Made by a program: the position numbers and the translations under genes
Shown: piece by piece, positions 54,401 through 63,784 of the stretch
How the letters are laid out: each line of letters begins with the position of its first letter
Position numbering within the stretch: the stretch's first letter is position 1
The notes under the pieces: generated by a model
Told to the model about the DNA's origin: nothing
Databases searched by the model: none
The model's input: only the letters and a program-made list of their open reading frames with translations
NCBI RefSeq assembly: GCF_003313505.1
Contig: NZ_QMHO01000004.1
Location: forward strand, 104,868-168,867
Reading direction: 5' to 3'
Length of the DNA: 64,000 bases
Source of the DNA: Pedobacter nanyangensis
GTDB lineage: Bacteria > Bacteroidota > Bacteroidia > Sphingobacteriales > Sphingobacteriaceae

Positions 54401-56337
54401 TTGTACTGAACAGCAATTCCAAACAACTTGAGTTTACAACCACCGCATTTCCGGTTTTGCTCAGAACCAAGGGCAACAATAGCACAAGCAATATAGAACG
54501 CCGCATGAGAATGAGTATTTCGGTAGGTGCAATTGCCTTCCATAATGCTGATTTTGAAGGACTGGGTATCGCAGCCGTGGATCCGGTTACGCCTTTTAAC
54601 ATGTATAGCTATCCTAGCGTGTATAATTTTAAAAACGATGGGGTGAATGGAACCGGACAGTTTTTATTCGACACCAACAATGCGGCAGACGTTGATGCGC
54701 TGAACGAATACTTGCAAAATATTCCCGACGGGTATTATGTAATGGGCTTTAGCGGAAGGAACTTTAACCCAAAAAGCTTACCCCAAACCACGCAAAACTT
54801 ACTTGCTGGCTTAAATTTAAATAAAGCAAACACCATCAATAACGGCGAACCTTATGCCTTTTGGACACAAAAGGGCAACCACAAAAAGATAACCCCCTTA
54901 GAGCTCACCGCCGACTATAGCTCATCGGTTCCGGCAGACCAACAATCTATAGATTTCTCCTACGATTTGCGCTATCCTTGGGACAACGGCAGCTTAACGT
55001 CGGAAAAAATTGGCCCCGCCTCAAATTGGAGCGAAGCGATATTTGATTTTGACACACAAAGCTCCGACAACCTAACCTACAATGTGATTGGCATTAACCC
55101 CAGCGGAGCAGAAACAACGCTAAAATCCAACCTTACCACGCCCACAATTGCCTTAACCGACATTGCGGCTGATAGTTATCCTTTTTTAAGGATCAACGTT
55201 AATATTTCCGATACGCAAAACAAATCGGTACCGCACCTAAAAGGCTGGAGAGTGGTATATGATCCGTATGCCGACATTGCCTTTAATCCTGATATACAAA
55301 ATACTTTCCATAGCAGTACGGTTAACCAGGGAGATTCGGTGAAACTAGCCATCGGCTATGTTAACCTGGAGAAACAAGTCTCGGATTCTGTTGTGGTGAA
55401 ATACAAACTTACCAAAGCTGACAGGTCTGTGGTCAATGGATTGATCAAAACCAATAAACCACTGGCTTATAATGAAACCGATAAAGTGAATTTTTCGTTG
55501 TCCACTAAGGACATACCGGGCGCAAATACGCTTCAGTTATCGGTAAACTCCAAAGACAATAAAGACAAAAATGAACTAAACAACTATGCCATTTATAACT
55601 TTAATGTGGTTAAAGATGATAAAGAACCTGTAATTGATGTATTTTTTGACAACAAGCGCATTATCAACGGAGAGGTAGTTTCCCCAAATCCAAAAATCTC
55701 GATAAGTATTGCCGATGAGAACAAATTCCTGCTGCTGAACGACACCACCAACATTGAACTATACCTGAAAAAAGACGATGAGCAAGCTTACAGGAGAATT
55801 GCATTTAGCGATAACAAAGTAGTTGTACAAAATACAGGCACGGCCAGCAACAATAAAATTGATTTCCTTTACAGTCCCAACACCTTGGCCGATGGCAGGT
55901 ATAACTTAAAACTACGTGGTAAAGATGCAAGTGGGAATTATAATACTTCAAATGATTATCTGGTAGATTTTGAAGTAATCAACGAACAGACCATTACCAA
56001 CTTCCTGCCCTATCCAAATCCTTTCACCACTTCAATGAAGTTTGTTTTTCAGGTAACGGGGAAAGTGCCCGATAAAATAAAAGTGCAGATCATGACTGTA
56101 ACAGGTAAAATTGTACGTGAGGTTTTCAAAAATGAATTGGGTACTATCAATATCGGCAATAACATCTCTGATTTTACCTGGGATGGCACCGATCAGTTTG
56201 GCGACAGGCTTGCCAACGGGGTATATTTCTACCATGTGATCCTCGAAAACAATGATCAATCTGATGTTAAGCATAGGGCAAACAGTACCGATGTTTTCTT
56301 CAAAAAGAACTTTGGCAAGATTTACTTGATGCGCTAG
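51442..56337 (+). CDS. PorU2-like C25 peptidase, type IX secretion sortase
   Basis: The 1631-residue protein has a signal peptide (MRLFLCFFLLLLSNIVFGQ, from the second ATG at 51463) and a gingipain-type C25 domain: YLLLLGKGYELPRLRL, then catalytic His621 (NFLGHGS) and Cys651 (IINGCSTG). Ig-like modules follow and the end has a FlgD-like module (FTWDGTDQFGDRLANGVYFYHV). The layout and length suggest the PorU2 branch of the type IX secretion sortases, which cleave signals of secreted proteins and attach them to the cell-surface glycan. Direct placement between glycosyltransferase genes fits this role. Substrate specificity is inferred. Confidence 0.83.
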   Translation: MLFKKSIMRLFLCFFLLLLSNIVFGQGTFGNEWIKDGQKYLRIKVSEDGVYRISYSQLSGVGFLANNPNPKNFQIFYRGIEIPLYIEGETDNLFENGDFIEFSGKRNDGKLDQALYNPSNQQPNPEISLFTDDAYYFLTIGTANGKRYTNTSLAAGSLTSESFISYTASLNLAQNYNPAALLIDQMSLSEYQAAEGYMGNMYAIGTTQSYSLATPNAYSTASLTPTLSYYVAGRSNANSTDPAGNNHHLNVSIGNTVLGDAKFKGYAFTTAVANLTYNLIGNTTSVNFSSINDLGAVTDYQSVAYARITYARGLDGTGIGFLPFKIATNNPEALLNFNNANWNEAYILDEVNQFRYIGSKSGATTSFVVKNTASELVLCNNNGYKTPVVESISMNPIKAASNQAKLLIITHKNLMDGANEYAAYKISKGFNTAIVTTEDLYNQFYYGQHHPLAIKNFVRYLMSGATIRPEYLLLLGKGYELPRLRLDDDLVPTMGYPPSDTYLTSEIVDNTMAPALATGRVPAKTNDDVRTYLNKLKQYDQQDNFIWRKNIINITGGANNSEDISFSGYLKNLSAIADKEYFGAKTINYYKSVTDPVTDNLMAKISGNINDGVSVLNFLGHGSTTTTAVSIGNPSFLNNSNKLLLYIINGCSTGNAFVNGSLGEDYIFQNNKGAIAWFGASSQGLASYLYNYTRLFYQNAFNTNYGGSIAQNMARAARAYQHPSDTWNWAHLRQYVLLGDPTVSLYSPSLPDYEIKNEDIGLQDQNVTVNSPSIKLFTIVKNIGKSTSNNIPVLVTRTLPNNTIHRYPVFSYEKVLNTDTVIIELDNTLPNVAGNNKFTIAIDPENTIEELSKANNTAEFSYLIRSTGITLISPTEFAITNEAAPSLKIQANDIFSKEQQYVFEIDTVKTFNSNWKKTSPNVNGNAFISWKPSALFESGKVYYWRAKQADNQNSDWQSSSFAYMSNISNGWNQSHYQQYDEITLKNIVLNSNSKQLEFTTTAFPVLLRTKGNNSTSNIERRMRMSISVGAIAFHNADFEGLGIAAVDPVTPFNMYSYPSVYNFKNDGVNGTGQFLFDTNNAADVDALNEYLQNIPDGYYVMGFSGRNFNPKSLPQTTQNLLAGLNLNKANTINNGEPYAFWTQKGNHKKITPLELTADYSSSVPADQQSIDFSYDLRYPWDNGSLTSEKIGPASNWSEAIFDFDTQSSDNLTYNVIGINPSGAETTLKSNLTTPTIALTDIAADSYPFLRINVNISDTQNKSVPHLKGWRVVYDPYADIAFNPDIQNTFHSSTVNQGDSVKLAIGYVNLEKQVSDSVVVKYKLTKADRSVVNGLIKTNKPLAYNETDKVNFSLSTKDIPGANTLQLSVNSKDNKDKNELNNYAIYNFNVVKDDKEPVIDVFFDNKRIINGEVVSPNPKISISIADENKFLLLNDTTNIELYLKKDDEQAYRRIAFSDNKVVVQNTGTASNNKIDFLYSPNTLADGRYNLKLRGKDASGNYNTSNDYLVDFEVINEQTITNFLPYPNPFTTSMKFVFQVTGKVPDKIKVQIMTVTGKIVREVFKNELGTINIGNNISDFTWDGTDQFGDRLANGVYFYHVILENNDQSDVKHRANSTDVFFKKNFGKIYLMR

Positions 56338-56346
56338 ACCAAAAAA

Positions 56347-57150
56347 ATGCAACACATCCTTTTAACCAGGTTTAATCTAAAAATAAATCCAGATGCAAAT
56401 AACGAACAAAATATTGGACTAACCGAAGAATGGTTAGCGCACAGGTTTGAAATTTTTTATGAACTATGCCTCCCTTCGGTACTCAATCAGTCCAAAAAAA
56501 ACTTTCTTTGGATAATTTTTTTCGATACACACACCCCAGAAATATTTAAAGAAAAGGCTCGGGCGTTGCCACAGCTTTCTGCGCAAATAAAAGTCATATT
56601 TATCGATGGATTTAAGGAGCTCAACGCATCACTGCCAGAGATCATCCGGCCTTTCATTGCCAGTTCTTTTGTAATTACAACCCGCCTAGATAATGATGAT
56701 ATTATACATCAGGATTTTTTGGAAACCATTGGCCAACTTGCCATCGCTAAAAACGATACCGTAATAGACCTCACCAGCGGGCATCAGCTTGAGCTATCTA
56801 GCCAACGAGCCATCATCCGAAAACATCAGGGTAATTTCAATCCGTTCATAAGCCTCGTTGAAACGGATGCCCAAGTTAAAACCGTACTTTCAAGAATGCA
56901 CAATGATTGGAAAAATGCGGCCCAAATCATTTCTTACAACCAAAAACCACTGTGGATAGTGTATATACACGGAAAAAACTTGGCTAATCATAGCAAATGG
57001 TTTCTTTGGCTAAGCAATAGGGTTAATTTTTTGGACTATGGTATAAAAAAGTACGATTTTAAATACAGCCAAACTTTGGTTTACCTTTTTAACATTGCCG
57101 TAAGCCCTTTCAATTTGATGTATAAAATTTATAAGGCTTTTAAGAATTAG
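56347..57150 (+). CDS. Glycosyltransferase, rhamnosyltransferase-like
   Basis: The 267-residue product begins with HILLTRFNLKI and contains FEIFYELCLPSVLNQSKKNF (near residue 34), FDTHTPE and the metal motif ITTRLDNDDIIHQDFL (near residue 115), as in the putative rhamnosyltransferase family. It starts nine bases after the sortase gene, so the three genes from 50505 form an operon. Its last 11 bases overlap the end of the convergent GT4 gene (57140). Confidence 0.78.
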   Translation: MQHILLTRFNLKINPDANNEQNIGLTEEWLAHRFEIFYELCLPSVLNQSKKNFLWIIFFDTHTPEIFKEKARALPQLSAQIKVIFIDGFKELNASLPEIIRPFIASSFVITTRLDNDDIIHQDFLETIGQLAIAKNDTVIDLTSGHQLELSSQRAIIRKHQGNFNPFISLVETDAQVKTVLSRMHNDWKNAAQIISYNQKPLWIVYIHGKNLANHSKWFLWLSNRVNFLDYGIKKYDFKYSQTLVYLFNIAVSPFNLMYKIYKAFKN

Positions 57151-58315
57151 CCATTGCTTGCAGATAAAATGCCAAAAATTTGGAGCAAACCGATGGATAG
57201 GCGAAGTTTTCCTCAGCTGTTTTTCTGATCGACTCACCAGAGTAGTTCCTGGCATTATAGTACATGCTCAGCATTGCCTGCTGTAAAGCCTGTTCATCTC
57301 TGGCTTTTACAAGAATACCGATATTCTCGTCAACAATTTCGGCAATACCTCCTACTGAGGAACTGACGATGGGCAGCCCACAGCTCATGGCTTCCAAAAT
57401 CACGCAGGGCTGGTTCTCAAAATTACTGAACATCACAAAAGCACTCGCTTGCTGATATTCGCTCACCAGGTCTTTCCCATATTTCTTTCCCACAAAAAAA
57501 ACCTGTTGAGCTAAGCCCAAATCTGCTGCATATTTTTCCAAAATAGGTCTTTCTAAATCATCATCGCCCACTATGGTCAGTCTCAGTACTTTTCCTGGCA
57601 GGTTTGAAAGTACTTTTTTAAAAGCCCTTAACAAACCACTAATATTTTTAGCGGTATCGTTTATACCCGAAACGTGCAAAAAAGTAAAATCTTCTGTTGG
57701 TTGAGCGTTTGGCCTAAATAAAGCGGTATCTACCACATTTGGTATTACCTTAAAGTTTTGGTGTTTTAAATTGTGGCTTAACAACGCTGATTTCAAATTT
57801 TGAGACACCGTGGATATCCCTAAACTATTTTTCACGGCAAGTTTGGTCATCCATTTTCTAAAAACGCCCTTATAGCTGTTCCTTTCGGGCAAATATCGGG
57901 TCCAATGCTCGGTTATCACAAAAGGTGTTCGATAAAACAATCTTATAAACAAAGCTACCACCCCCATACGGGTTAATACATGCACGTGGTTTAAATCAGG
58001 CTTAAAGCGAGTGTTAACTTTGTAATATCCAATTACCGCCGCTACAGCAAAAAGCAAAAGGCTTATGGGCTTTAACCAGGCTCTAGAAAACTTGCGGTAA
58101 TAAATGCGATAAACTAAAATTCCATCTTCCAATTCCTCCTCAAACGAATATAGGCTTTTCAAATATGGGTGGGCGCATACATGAAATACGGCCAAATTTA
58201 CCTGTTGATTAATTGCCCTGGCGTGCTCTTTGACAAAAAGCCCACTTACTTTGCTAAACTTGTTTGGGTACCAAGCCGGAAAAAAAATCACATTTAGTTT
58301 TCTCTCCCTGCTCAT
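57140..58315 (-). CDS. Family 4 glycosyltransferase
   Basis: The 391-residue enzyme is a GT-B type retaining glycosyltransferase: IFFPAWYPNKFSKVSGLFVKE at the N-terminus, TEHWTRYLPERN, and the donor-binding EAMSCGLPIVSSSVGGIAEIV near residue 310. It probably works on capsule or O-antigen at the cytosolic membrane face. It is the last gene of a three-gene minus-strand unit, overlapping the FemAB-like gene by four bases. Confidence 0.88.
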   Translation of the reverse strand: MSRERKLNVIFFPAWYPNKFSKVSGLFVKEHARAINQQVNLAVFHVCAHPYLKSLYSFEEELEDGILVYRIYYRKFSRAWLKPISLLLFAVAAVIGYYKVNTRFKPDLNHVHVLTRMGVVALFIRLFYRTPFVITEHWTRYLPERNSYKGVFRKWMTKLAVKNSLGISTVSQNLKSALLSHNLKHQNFKVIPNVVDTALFRPNAQPTEDFTFLHVSGINDTAKNISGLLRAFKKVLSNLPGKVLRLTIVGDDDLERPILEKYAADLGLAQQVFFVGKKYGKDLVSEYQQASAFVMFSNFENQPCVILEAMSCGLPIVSSSVGGIAEIVDENIGILVKARDEQALQQAMLSMYYNARNYSGESIRKTAEENFAYPSVCSKFLAFYLQAMANS

Positions 58316-59241
58316 TTGCCCAAAATATTTTTCAACTGGTTTTTTATTTCCCCAAACAACCGTAAAAATATCGCTCTACGCCTATTATAGTTCACTAAAT
58401 AATATGGTGTTAACTTGGCATTAAACGAGTATTTAAAATTGGCTACACCTTTATCATTGGCCCCTACCATATCAACAAGCTCTATTTTATTATTGGCGCA
58501 CCAATTGTACATTTCATAATTTAAAAACGGCAATACCGTGGAATTACTTACATTCATGGAAATTGTAGACAAACTGCTTGCCTCCTTATCTATAAGTGCA
58601 ATACGTGTAACTTGCCGTTCACCCTGCTTATATATTCGAAATGCTTTTAAATATCCCTTTTTTGATAATTGGGTGAACAGGGTTTTATAGTTTGGATACA
58701 TGCTTTTTGCGAGCCCATGGGCAAAACAGGTTTCTAAATTTAAATCCACGTCTTCATCATTGGCATCAGCAATCTCTAATGTCAAACCAACTCTCTGCTG
58801 TGCTACTTTTTTTAAAATCTTGGCAGAAAATCCATCCGTTGATTTTCTAAAATAGGTGTACCTATTCATTACATGAAAGCCCCCCCAGATAAATGGTCTT
58901 AAATCTGTAATTTCAGGAGGAAGCCTTAACCACATTTTCTTGTGCTTAATTTTTAATGTTCTTACCAGATCTCCAAAAATTTCGAGATATACCCTATCGC
59001 CAATATTCTTGTCAAAAAAAATAGAATTATAGGTAAAGCCGTAAGGCACTACAATTTTCGCATCCTTTGAGAACAAAGCGGCAGCAAACAGTAAATTATT
59101 GCCCTTTAAAAAAACATAGTAGCTTATTTCGTATCCAAAAGATTGTTTGACGATATTAAGATATTTAGGATCAAAATAGATACTGTGATATTTACCGGCA
59201 AAAGCTTGCTCCCATTTTGATTCATCTACCAGGTTAATCAT
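58312..59241 (-). CDS. FemAB/GNAT-like protein (second tandem copy)
   Basis: The 309-residue protein has the general GNAT/FemAB pattern (KGNNLLFAAALFS, IALIDKEASSLSTISMNVS and VDMVGANDKGVANFKYSFN near residue 260). It is a paralogue of the upstream gene; both keep VDxxGANxKxxAxFKxxF. FemAB-type proteins transfer amino acids or acyl groups to cell-wall or glycan precursors, but the reaction here cannot be told. Its stop overlaps the GT4 start by four bases. Confidence 0.68.
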   Translation of the reverse strand: MINLVDESKWEQAFAGKYHSIYFDPKYLNIVKQSFGYEISYYVFLKGNNLLFAAALFSKDAKIVVPYGFTYNSIFFDKNIGDRVYLEIFGDLVRTLKIKHKKMWLRLPPEITDLRPFIWGGFHVMNRYTYFRKSTDGFSAKILKKVAQQRVGLTLEIADANDEDVDLNLETCFAHGLAKSMYPNYKTLFTQLSKKGYLKAFRIYKQGERQVTRIALIDKEASSLSTISMNVSNSTVLPFLNYEMYNWCANNKIELVDMVGANDKGVANFKYSFNAKLTPYYLVNYNRRRAIFLRLFGEIKNQLKNILGK

Positions 59242-59245
59242 ACCA

Positions 59246-60196
59246 TTAGCTCCTAACTATTTTCTTGGCCACTTCTTTCAGTTTGCTCTTTAAGCCAACC
59301 AAAACGTTTGCGCTATGATTATACTCCACTTCAAAAAAGCGCTCTAATTCAGGTTCAAACTTATGCTTAAACCTGGCAATGGATTTCATATTTGCGCCGT
59401 AAAGGTCTACTTGTTTGATCCCCTGCTTTTTTAATTGGGAAAACGCATAATCATACAGATAAGCGGCAGCACCAGATTGGGCCAAATCTATTTTACCGAT
59501 AAGCGGGAAATAGGCTTTTTGTTCATGTTTATCTATTAAAACAATGATGGATGACAGGAGGCCGCCATCGGCATATATATTATAGGTAGCAACCAGTTCC
59601 TTTTGCTGTAGTATTTCAAAGTAGGCAATTGTTTTAGAAATAAAAGAGGCCGAAAAAAGAAAGGCCTTCAAGTCTCCCCGATGTTTTGACCAAACCAATT
59701 TGTCATCTGTTTGGGTGCCGAAAGTATAATTGTGCTTTTTAGCTAAAATTCGTTTGAGGTTTTGGTGATAGGGCCTTTCATCCAATGTTTTGATATAGGT
59801 ATGCTTTAACTGATAAGTAAATCCGGCCCATTCAAAGGGCCTTACATCATGAACAGATAGGGGCAACCTGAAATGTATTTGGGAATATCTTTTTTTCAGT
59901 TCGTTCATTAAAAACTCCCATACCATAATTTTACGCCAGGAGGCGGAGCTTTCCTTTTCCCATACAAACTGGAAATAATAATGATTGGGGCAAACAATCC
60001 GGCCTTTATCTTCAAAAAAGGTTATCAACAGGTAAGGTTTGCTATCGGCATAAACACCAACCAGTTTCTTGCCAACGCCATAGGCCTGTTCAAAGCTCTC
60101 CAAATAACTTAGGTTGCCAAAAACAGACCGATTAGCAATATCAGCAAGCACCTCAGACCATTCATTTGCGGTTAACGCTTTATATTCAAACTCCAT
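59246..60196 (-). CDS. FemAB/GNAT-like protein (first tandem copy)
   Basis: The 316-residue product shows the GNAT/FemAB layout (YLESFEQAYGVGKKLVGVY, VATYNIYADGGLLSSIIVLI and VDLYGANMKSIARFKHKFE near residue 270). It is four bases upstream of its paralogue. The pair probably modifies an envelope polymer together with the adjacent GT4 enzyme; this rests only on the neighbourhood. Confidence 0.68.
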   Translation of the reverse strand: MEFEYKALTANEWSEVLADIANRSVFGNLSYLESFEQAYGVGKKLVGVYADSKPYLLITFFEDKGRIVCPNHYYFQFVWEKESSASWRKIMVWEFLMNELKKRYSQIHFRLPLSVHDVRPFEWAGFTYQLKHTYIKTLDERPYHQNLKRILAKKHNYTFGTQTDDKLVWSKHRGDLKAFLFSASFISKTIAYFEILQQKELVATYNIYADGGLLSSIIVLIDKHEQKAYFPLIGKIDLAQSGAAAYLYDYAFSQLKKQGIKQVDLYGANMKSIARFKHKFEPELERFFEVEYNHSANVLVGLKSKLKEVAKKIVRS

Positions 60197-60277
60197 ATTG
60201 TGATAACGAAGATAAAAATATAAAAAAAGCGATGGAAATTACTTCCACCGCCCTACAAATCAATATTAAACTTAAAA

Positions 60278-61129
60278 CTAATTGCTTATGGTATAACTAA
60301 TCGGCATGTTGTATCTTACCCTAACTGGCAAATTATTCTGCATGCCTGCTTTCCAGCGTGGCGATTTCTTGATTACCCTTATGGCCTCATCATCACAACC
60401 GTAACCAATGCCCCTAACCACCTTCACATCGGTAATGGTACCGTCTTTCTCAACTACAAAGCTCAGGAACACTTTTCCTTGTATCCCTTCGTCCTGAGCC
60501 ATACTTGGATAGCGCAGGTTTTTTTGAATGTATTTAGACCAGCCTTCCATTCCCCCCGGGAATTCAGGATAAACATCTACACCCGAGGCCTCAATAATTT
60601 CATTGCCATTGCCTCCCGTACCAGCACCAGAGCCCAAGCCGGCTGGCACTGCCGGCACGTCGGCATTTATTTTCCCTGCCGCACCATCTTGCGTAGTACT
60701 GGCAATTACTGCGCTATTAATTTCATCAGAAGTTGGCGGTTGCAGGGTAACCAGATTATCCCGCACGACCTTGATGTTATCAGTGAGCCTTACCGTTTTC
60801 ACCTTAGGAGCAGCCACCTTTGGCGTTTCTGGAACTGTTTGATGCTCCTCTTGTTTTGGCTGTTCCCGCTGTTGAAGATGATGAATGACCTTATCCACCT
60901 CCAAAACCTTATCTACCGGACCAACCACTGCCTTATCTTCCTTAAATGCCGAAGCAATGGAAGGGCCAACAAACGCCGCCACAAACAAAGGTGCGGCAAT
61001 AAAAAATGCCTTTAACAAAGTGCTGGAAGATTGGCGCCTTAATTCATAAGCGCCGTAATTCTGGTTCCTGTTGGCAAATACGAGAGCAAGCCACTCGCTT
61101 CCGTACAAATTTGAAGTTTTATTGAACAT
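60278..61129 (-). CDS. TonB-family energy transducer
   Basis: The 283-residue product begins MFNKTSNLYGSEWLALVF, typical of Bacteroidota TonB proteins, then has one membrane helix (residues about 39-60), a Pro/Glu/Lys-rich linker, and a C-terminal TonB domain (PEFPGGMEGWSKYIQKNLRY, GKVFLSFVVEKDG, VRGIGYGCDDEAIRVIKKS, RVRYNMPISYTI). It passes proton-motive force to outer-membrane receptors. The ATG at 61127-61129 is preferred; an upstream TTG (61147) gives six more residues. Confidence 0.9.
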   Translation of the reverse strand: MFNKTSNLYGSEWLALVFANRNQNYGAYELRRQSSSTLLKAFFIAAPLFVAAFVGPSIASAFKEDKAVVGPVDKVLEVDKVIHHLQQREQPKQEEHQTVPETPKVAAPKVKTVRLTDNIKVVRDNLVTLQPPTSDEINSAVIASTTQDGAAGKINADVPAVPAGLGSGAGTGGNGNEIIEASGVDVYPEFPGGMEGWSKYIQKNLRYPSMAQDEGIQGKVFLSFVVEKDGTITDVKVVRGIGYGCDDEAIRVIKKSPRWKAGMQNNLPVRVRYNMPISYTISN

Positions 61130-61520
61130 CGCTAATCGGTTTTTCAACTATGATGTTAGTTATACCAAAAATCCATACGCAAGTGCAAAAATTATTTTCT
61201 TAGGATCTGACCCCGTTTAAATAACCATATCAATGGCAGGTGGTTTTTAGGGGTGCCCAACATTAACCTTGCGGCCAAAATAGCTTTTTGTTTCAAGGCA
61301 CTTTCCCCGAAGGAAATTTAAACAGTTTGCCGGGCCAAATCTGCAAACAGCAAAAAACATGGCCTGCGAACCAAATGCCAACAAAACACATAAAAAAGAC
61401 AAAAACGCACACAAAAAATCAATTTTTATCAAAAAAAATATTTTTTTTCACGTTTTTTCATAAAAAATTAACCAAAAACCACAAAATATTTTATTTTTGA
61501 ATAAAAATTCAAATAAATAA
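61130..61520. other. Divergent intergenic region with AT-rich tract
   Basis: No gene is apparent. AGGATCTGACCCC lies near 61200 and a long A/T-rich tract at 61425-61515 holds the glnN promoter. Confidence 0.45.
61492..61499 (+). promoter_or_regulatory. -7 box TATTTTTG before glutamine synthetase
   Basis: A perfect TAnnTTTG match 21 bases before the start. The surrounding AT-rich sequence could bind a regulator; no clear -33 site. Confidence 0.45.
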
Positions 61521-63704
61521 ATGAAAAGCTTAAGAACCATAGCACTAAAAGAAGCACAAACCAGAGAAATACCTGAAATAAAAGCACCATCAACCAAAAT
61601 TTCAGAATTCTACGGCTCGAATGTTTTCGACAAAAAGAAGATGAAAGAATATCTTTCTAAAGATGTTTTTGAAAAACTAATTTCATCGATTAACCAAGGC
61701 GAATTAATTAACCATGACGATGCAAACCAGATTGCTACGGCCATGAAAGCTTGGGCAATGAGCAAAGGTGCAACCCATTATACGCACTGGTTCCAACCGC
61801 TAACGGGTACAACTGCCGAAAAACATGATTCGTTTTTTGAACCTAGTGGCGATGGCGCCATCGAGAAATTTGCAGGCAGCGCTTTGGTTCAACAAGAGCC
61901 TGATGCTTCAAGTTTCCCTAATGGCGGTATCCGTAACACTTTCGAAGCTCGCGGTTATACAGCATGGGATCCTTCTTCACCAGCTTTCATTATGGAAAAC
62001 TCTGCGGGCAAAACCCTTTGTATTCCAACCGTTTTTGTTGCCTACACCGGCGAAGCGCTAGATTACAAAGCTCCTTTATTGAAAGCCCTATCAGCTATTG
62101 ATAAAGCAGCCGTTGAAGTTTGCCAATATTTCGATAAAGGCGTATCTAAAGTAAATGCTTCTTTAGGTATCGAGCAAGAATATTTCCTGGTAGATTTAGC
62201 TTTGTTCAACGCCCGTCCAGATTTAGTATTAACTGGCCGTGCATTATTTGGGCACATGTCTGCTAAAGGACAACAATTAGAAGACCACTATTTTGGGTCT
62301 ATCCCTGAGCGTGTATTTGCCTATATGGTCGATTTCGAGAACGAAGCCATCAAATTAGGCATTCCTTTAAAAACCCGCCACAACGAGGTAGCTCCTTCGC
62401 AATTTGAGTGCGCTCCTATTTACGAAGAAATTAACCTGGCTATTGACCACAACCAATTGTTGATGGACTTGATGGAGAAAGTTGCCCGTCGCCACAACTT
62501 TAAAGTGTTGCTGCACGAAAAACCTTATGCAGGTATCAACGGTTCGGGCAAGCACAACAACTGGTCGTTAATTACCGATACCGGCAAAAACTTATTGGCA
62601 CCTGGCAAAACACCTAAAAACAACCTGATGTTCTTAACCTTCTTTGTGAACACCATCAGAGCAGTTTATGAGCATGCCGATCTATTGAGAGCTAGCATTG
62701 CTTCGGTAAGCAACGACCACCGTTTAGGCGCCAACGAAGCTCCTCCGGCAATCATCTCGATCTTCCTTGGACAGCAGCTGGACGAGATCCTGGACGAAAT
62801 CGAACACTCACGTTTAAGCAAAAAACTGAAAGAAGACAACTCACTATGGTTAGGCATCCCTAAAATCCCTCAGATTTTATTGGACAACACCGATCGTAAC
62901 CGTACATCACCGTTTGCGTTCACCGGCAACAAGTTTGAGTTAAGAGCGGTAGGTTCTTCTGCCAACTCCTCTGCGCCTATGACCGTGTTAAATGCCATTG
63001 TTGCCGACCAATTAACTAAATTCAAAATAGACGTTGATAAACTGATCAAAAAAGGCGACAAAAAAGACGTTGCCTTGATGACCGTAATCAAACGCTACAT
63101 CAAGGAATCTAAAGCGATCCGTTTTGAAGGTAACGGCTACAGCGACGAGTGGGCGCAAGAAGCAGAAAAACGTGGCTTATCCAACATCAAAACTACACCT
63201 AAGGCGCTTGATGCTTATGTAAGTGAAAAAACCACTGAACTTTTTGCCAAAACCAACGTGTTCAGCAAACGCGAGCTACATGCCCGTCACGAAATTTTGT
63301 TAGAGAACTTCTACAAAAAACTTCAAATTGAGGCCCGTGTGTTTGGCGATGTAACCAACAGCCAAGTTATCCCTGCGGTAATCGCCTACCAAAATTCATT
63401 GATCGAAAACGCCAAAGGATTAAAGGAACTTGGTTTAAGCAAAGAGGTGATCGCTACGCCGTTGGCCATCATCGACAAAATCTCCAGCCACCTATCTATC
63501 GTTAAAACCAGCGTAGACCAAATGTTGGAAGACCGCAAGCAAGTAAACAAAATCGAAGACACCCGCGAAAAGGCAATCGGCTACGATGAGAAAGTAAAAT
63601 CTCACTTCGATACCATCCGCTACCATGTTGACAAACTTGAGCAGATTGTTGACGACAGCGTATGGCCATTGCCTAAGTTCAGAGAATTATTGTTCTTAAA
63701 ATAA
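61521..63704 (+). CDS. glnN: Glutamine synthetase type III
   Basis: The 727-residue enzyme condenses glutamate and ammonia to glutamine with ATP. It is the large GSIII type: THYTHWFQPLTGTTAEKHDSF, SLGIEQEYFLVD (metal), GINGSGKHNNWSLI (nucleotide/metal site) and SNDHRLGANEAPPAIIS. Length is typical for GSIII. Unlike GSI, it has no adenylylation tyrosine motif. It stands alone with its own promoter and terminator. Confidence 0.95.
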   Translation: MKSLRTIALKEAQTREIPEIKAPSTKISEFYGSNVFDKKKMKEYLSKDVFEKLISSINQGELINHDDANQIATAMKAWAMSKGATHYTHWFQPLTGTTAEKHDSFFEPSGDGAIEKFAGSALVQQEPDASSFPNGGIRNTFEARGYTAWDPSSPAFIMENSAGKTLCIPTVFVAYTGEALDYKAPLLKALSAIDKAAVEVCQYFDKGVSKVNASLGIEQEYFLVDLALFNARPDLVLTGRALFGHMSAKGQQLEDHYFGSIPERVFAYMVDFENEAIKLGIPLKTRHNEVAPSQFECAPIYEEINLAIDHNQLLMDLMEKVARRHNFKVLLHEKPYAGINGSGKHNNWSLITDTGKNLLAPGKTPKNNLMFLTFFVNTIRAVYEHADLLRASIASVSNDHRLGANEAPPAIISIFLGQQLDEILDEIEHSRLSKKLKEDNSLWLGIPKIPQILLDNTDRNRTSPFAFTGNKFELRAVGSSANSSAPMTVLNAIVADQLTKFKIDVDKLIKKGDKKDVALMTVIKRYIKESKAIRFEGNGYSDEWAQEAEKRGLSNIKTTPKALDAYVSEKTTELFAKTNVFSKRELHARHEILLENFYKKLQIEARVFGDVTNSQVIPAVIAYQNSLIENAKGLKELGLSKEVIATPLAIIDKISSHLSIVKTSVDQMLEDRKQVNKIEDTREKAIGYDEKVKSHFDTIRYHVDKLEQIVDDSVWPLPKFRELLFLK

Positions 63705-63729
63705 GCAGCAAATTTTCTTTTTATAATAG

Positions 63730-63759
63730 AGGTGCAGAGTTCAACTTTGCACCTTTTTT
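63730..63759 (+). terminator. Intrinsic terminator after glutamine synthetase
   Basis: AGGTGCA ... TGCACCT stem with one internal mismatch further in, followed by a T run. Confidence 0.75.
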
Positions 63760-63784
63760 GTTTTGTATCGATCGATTTCTCGCC

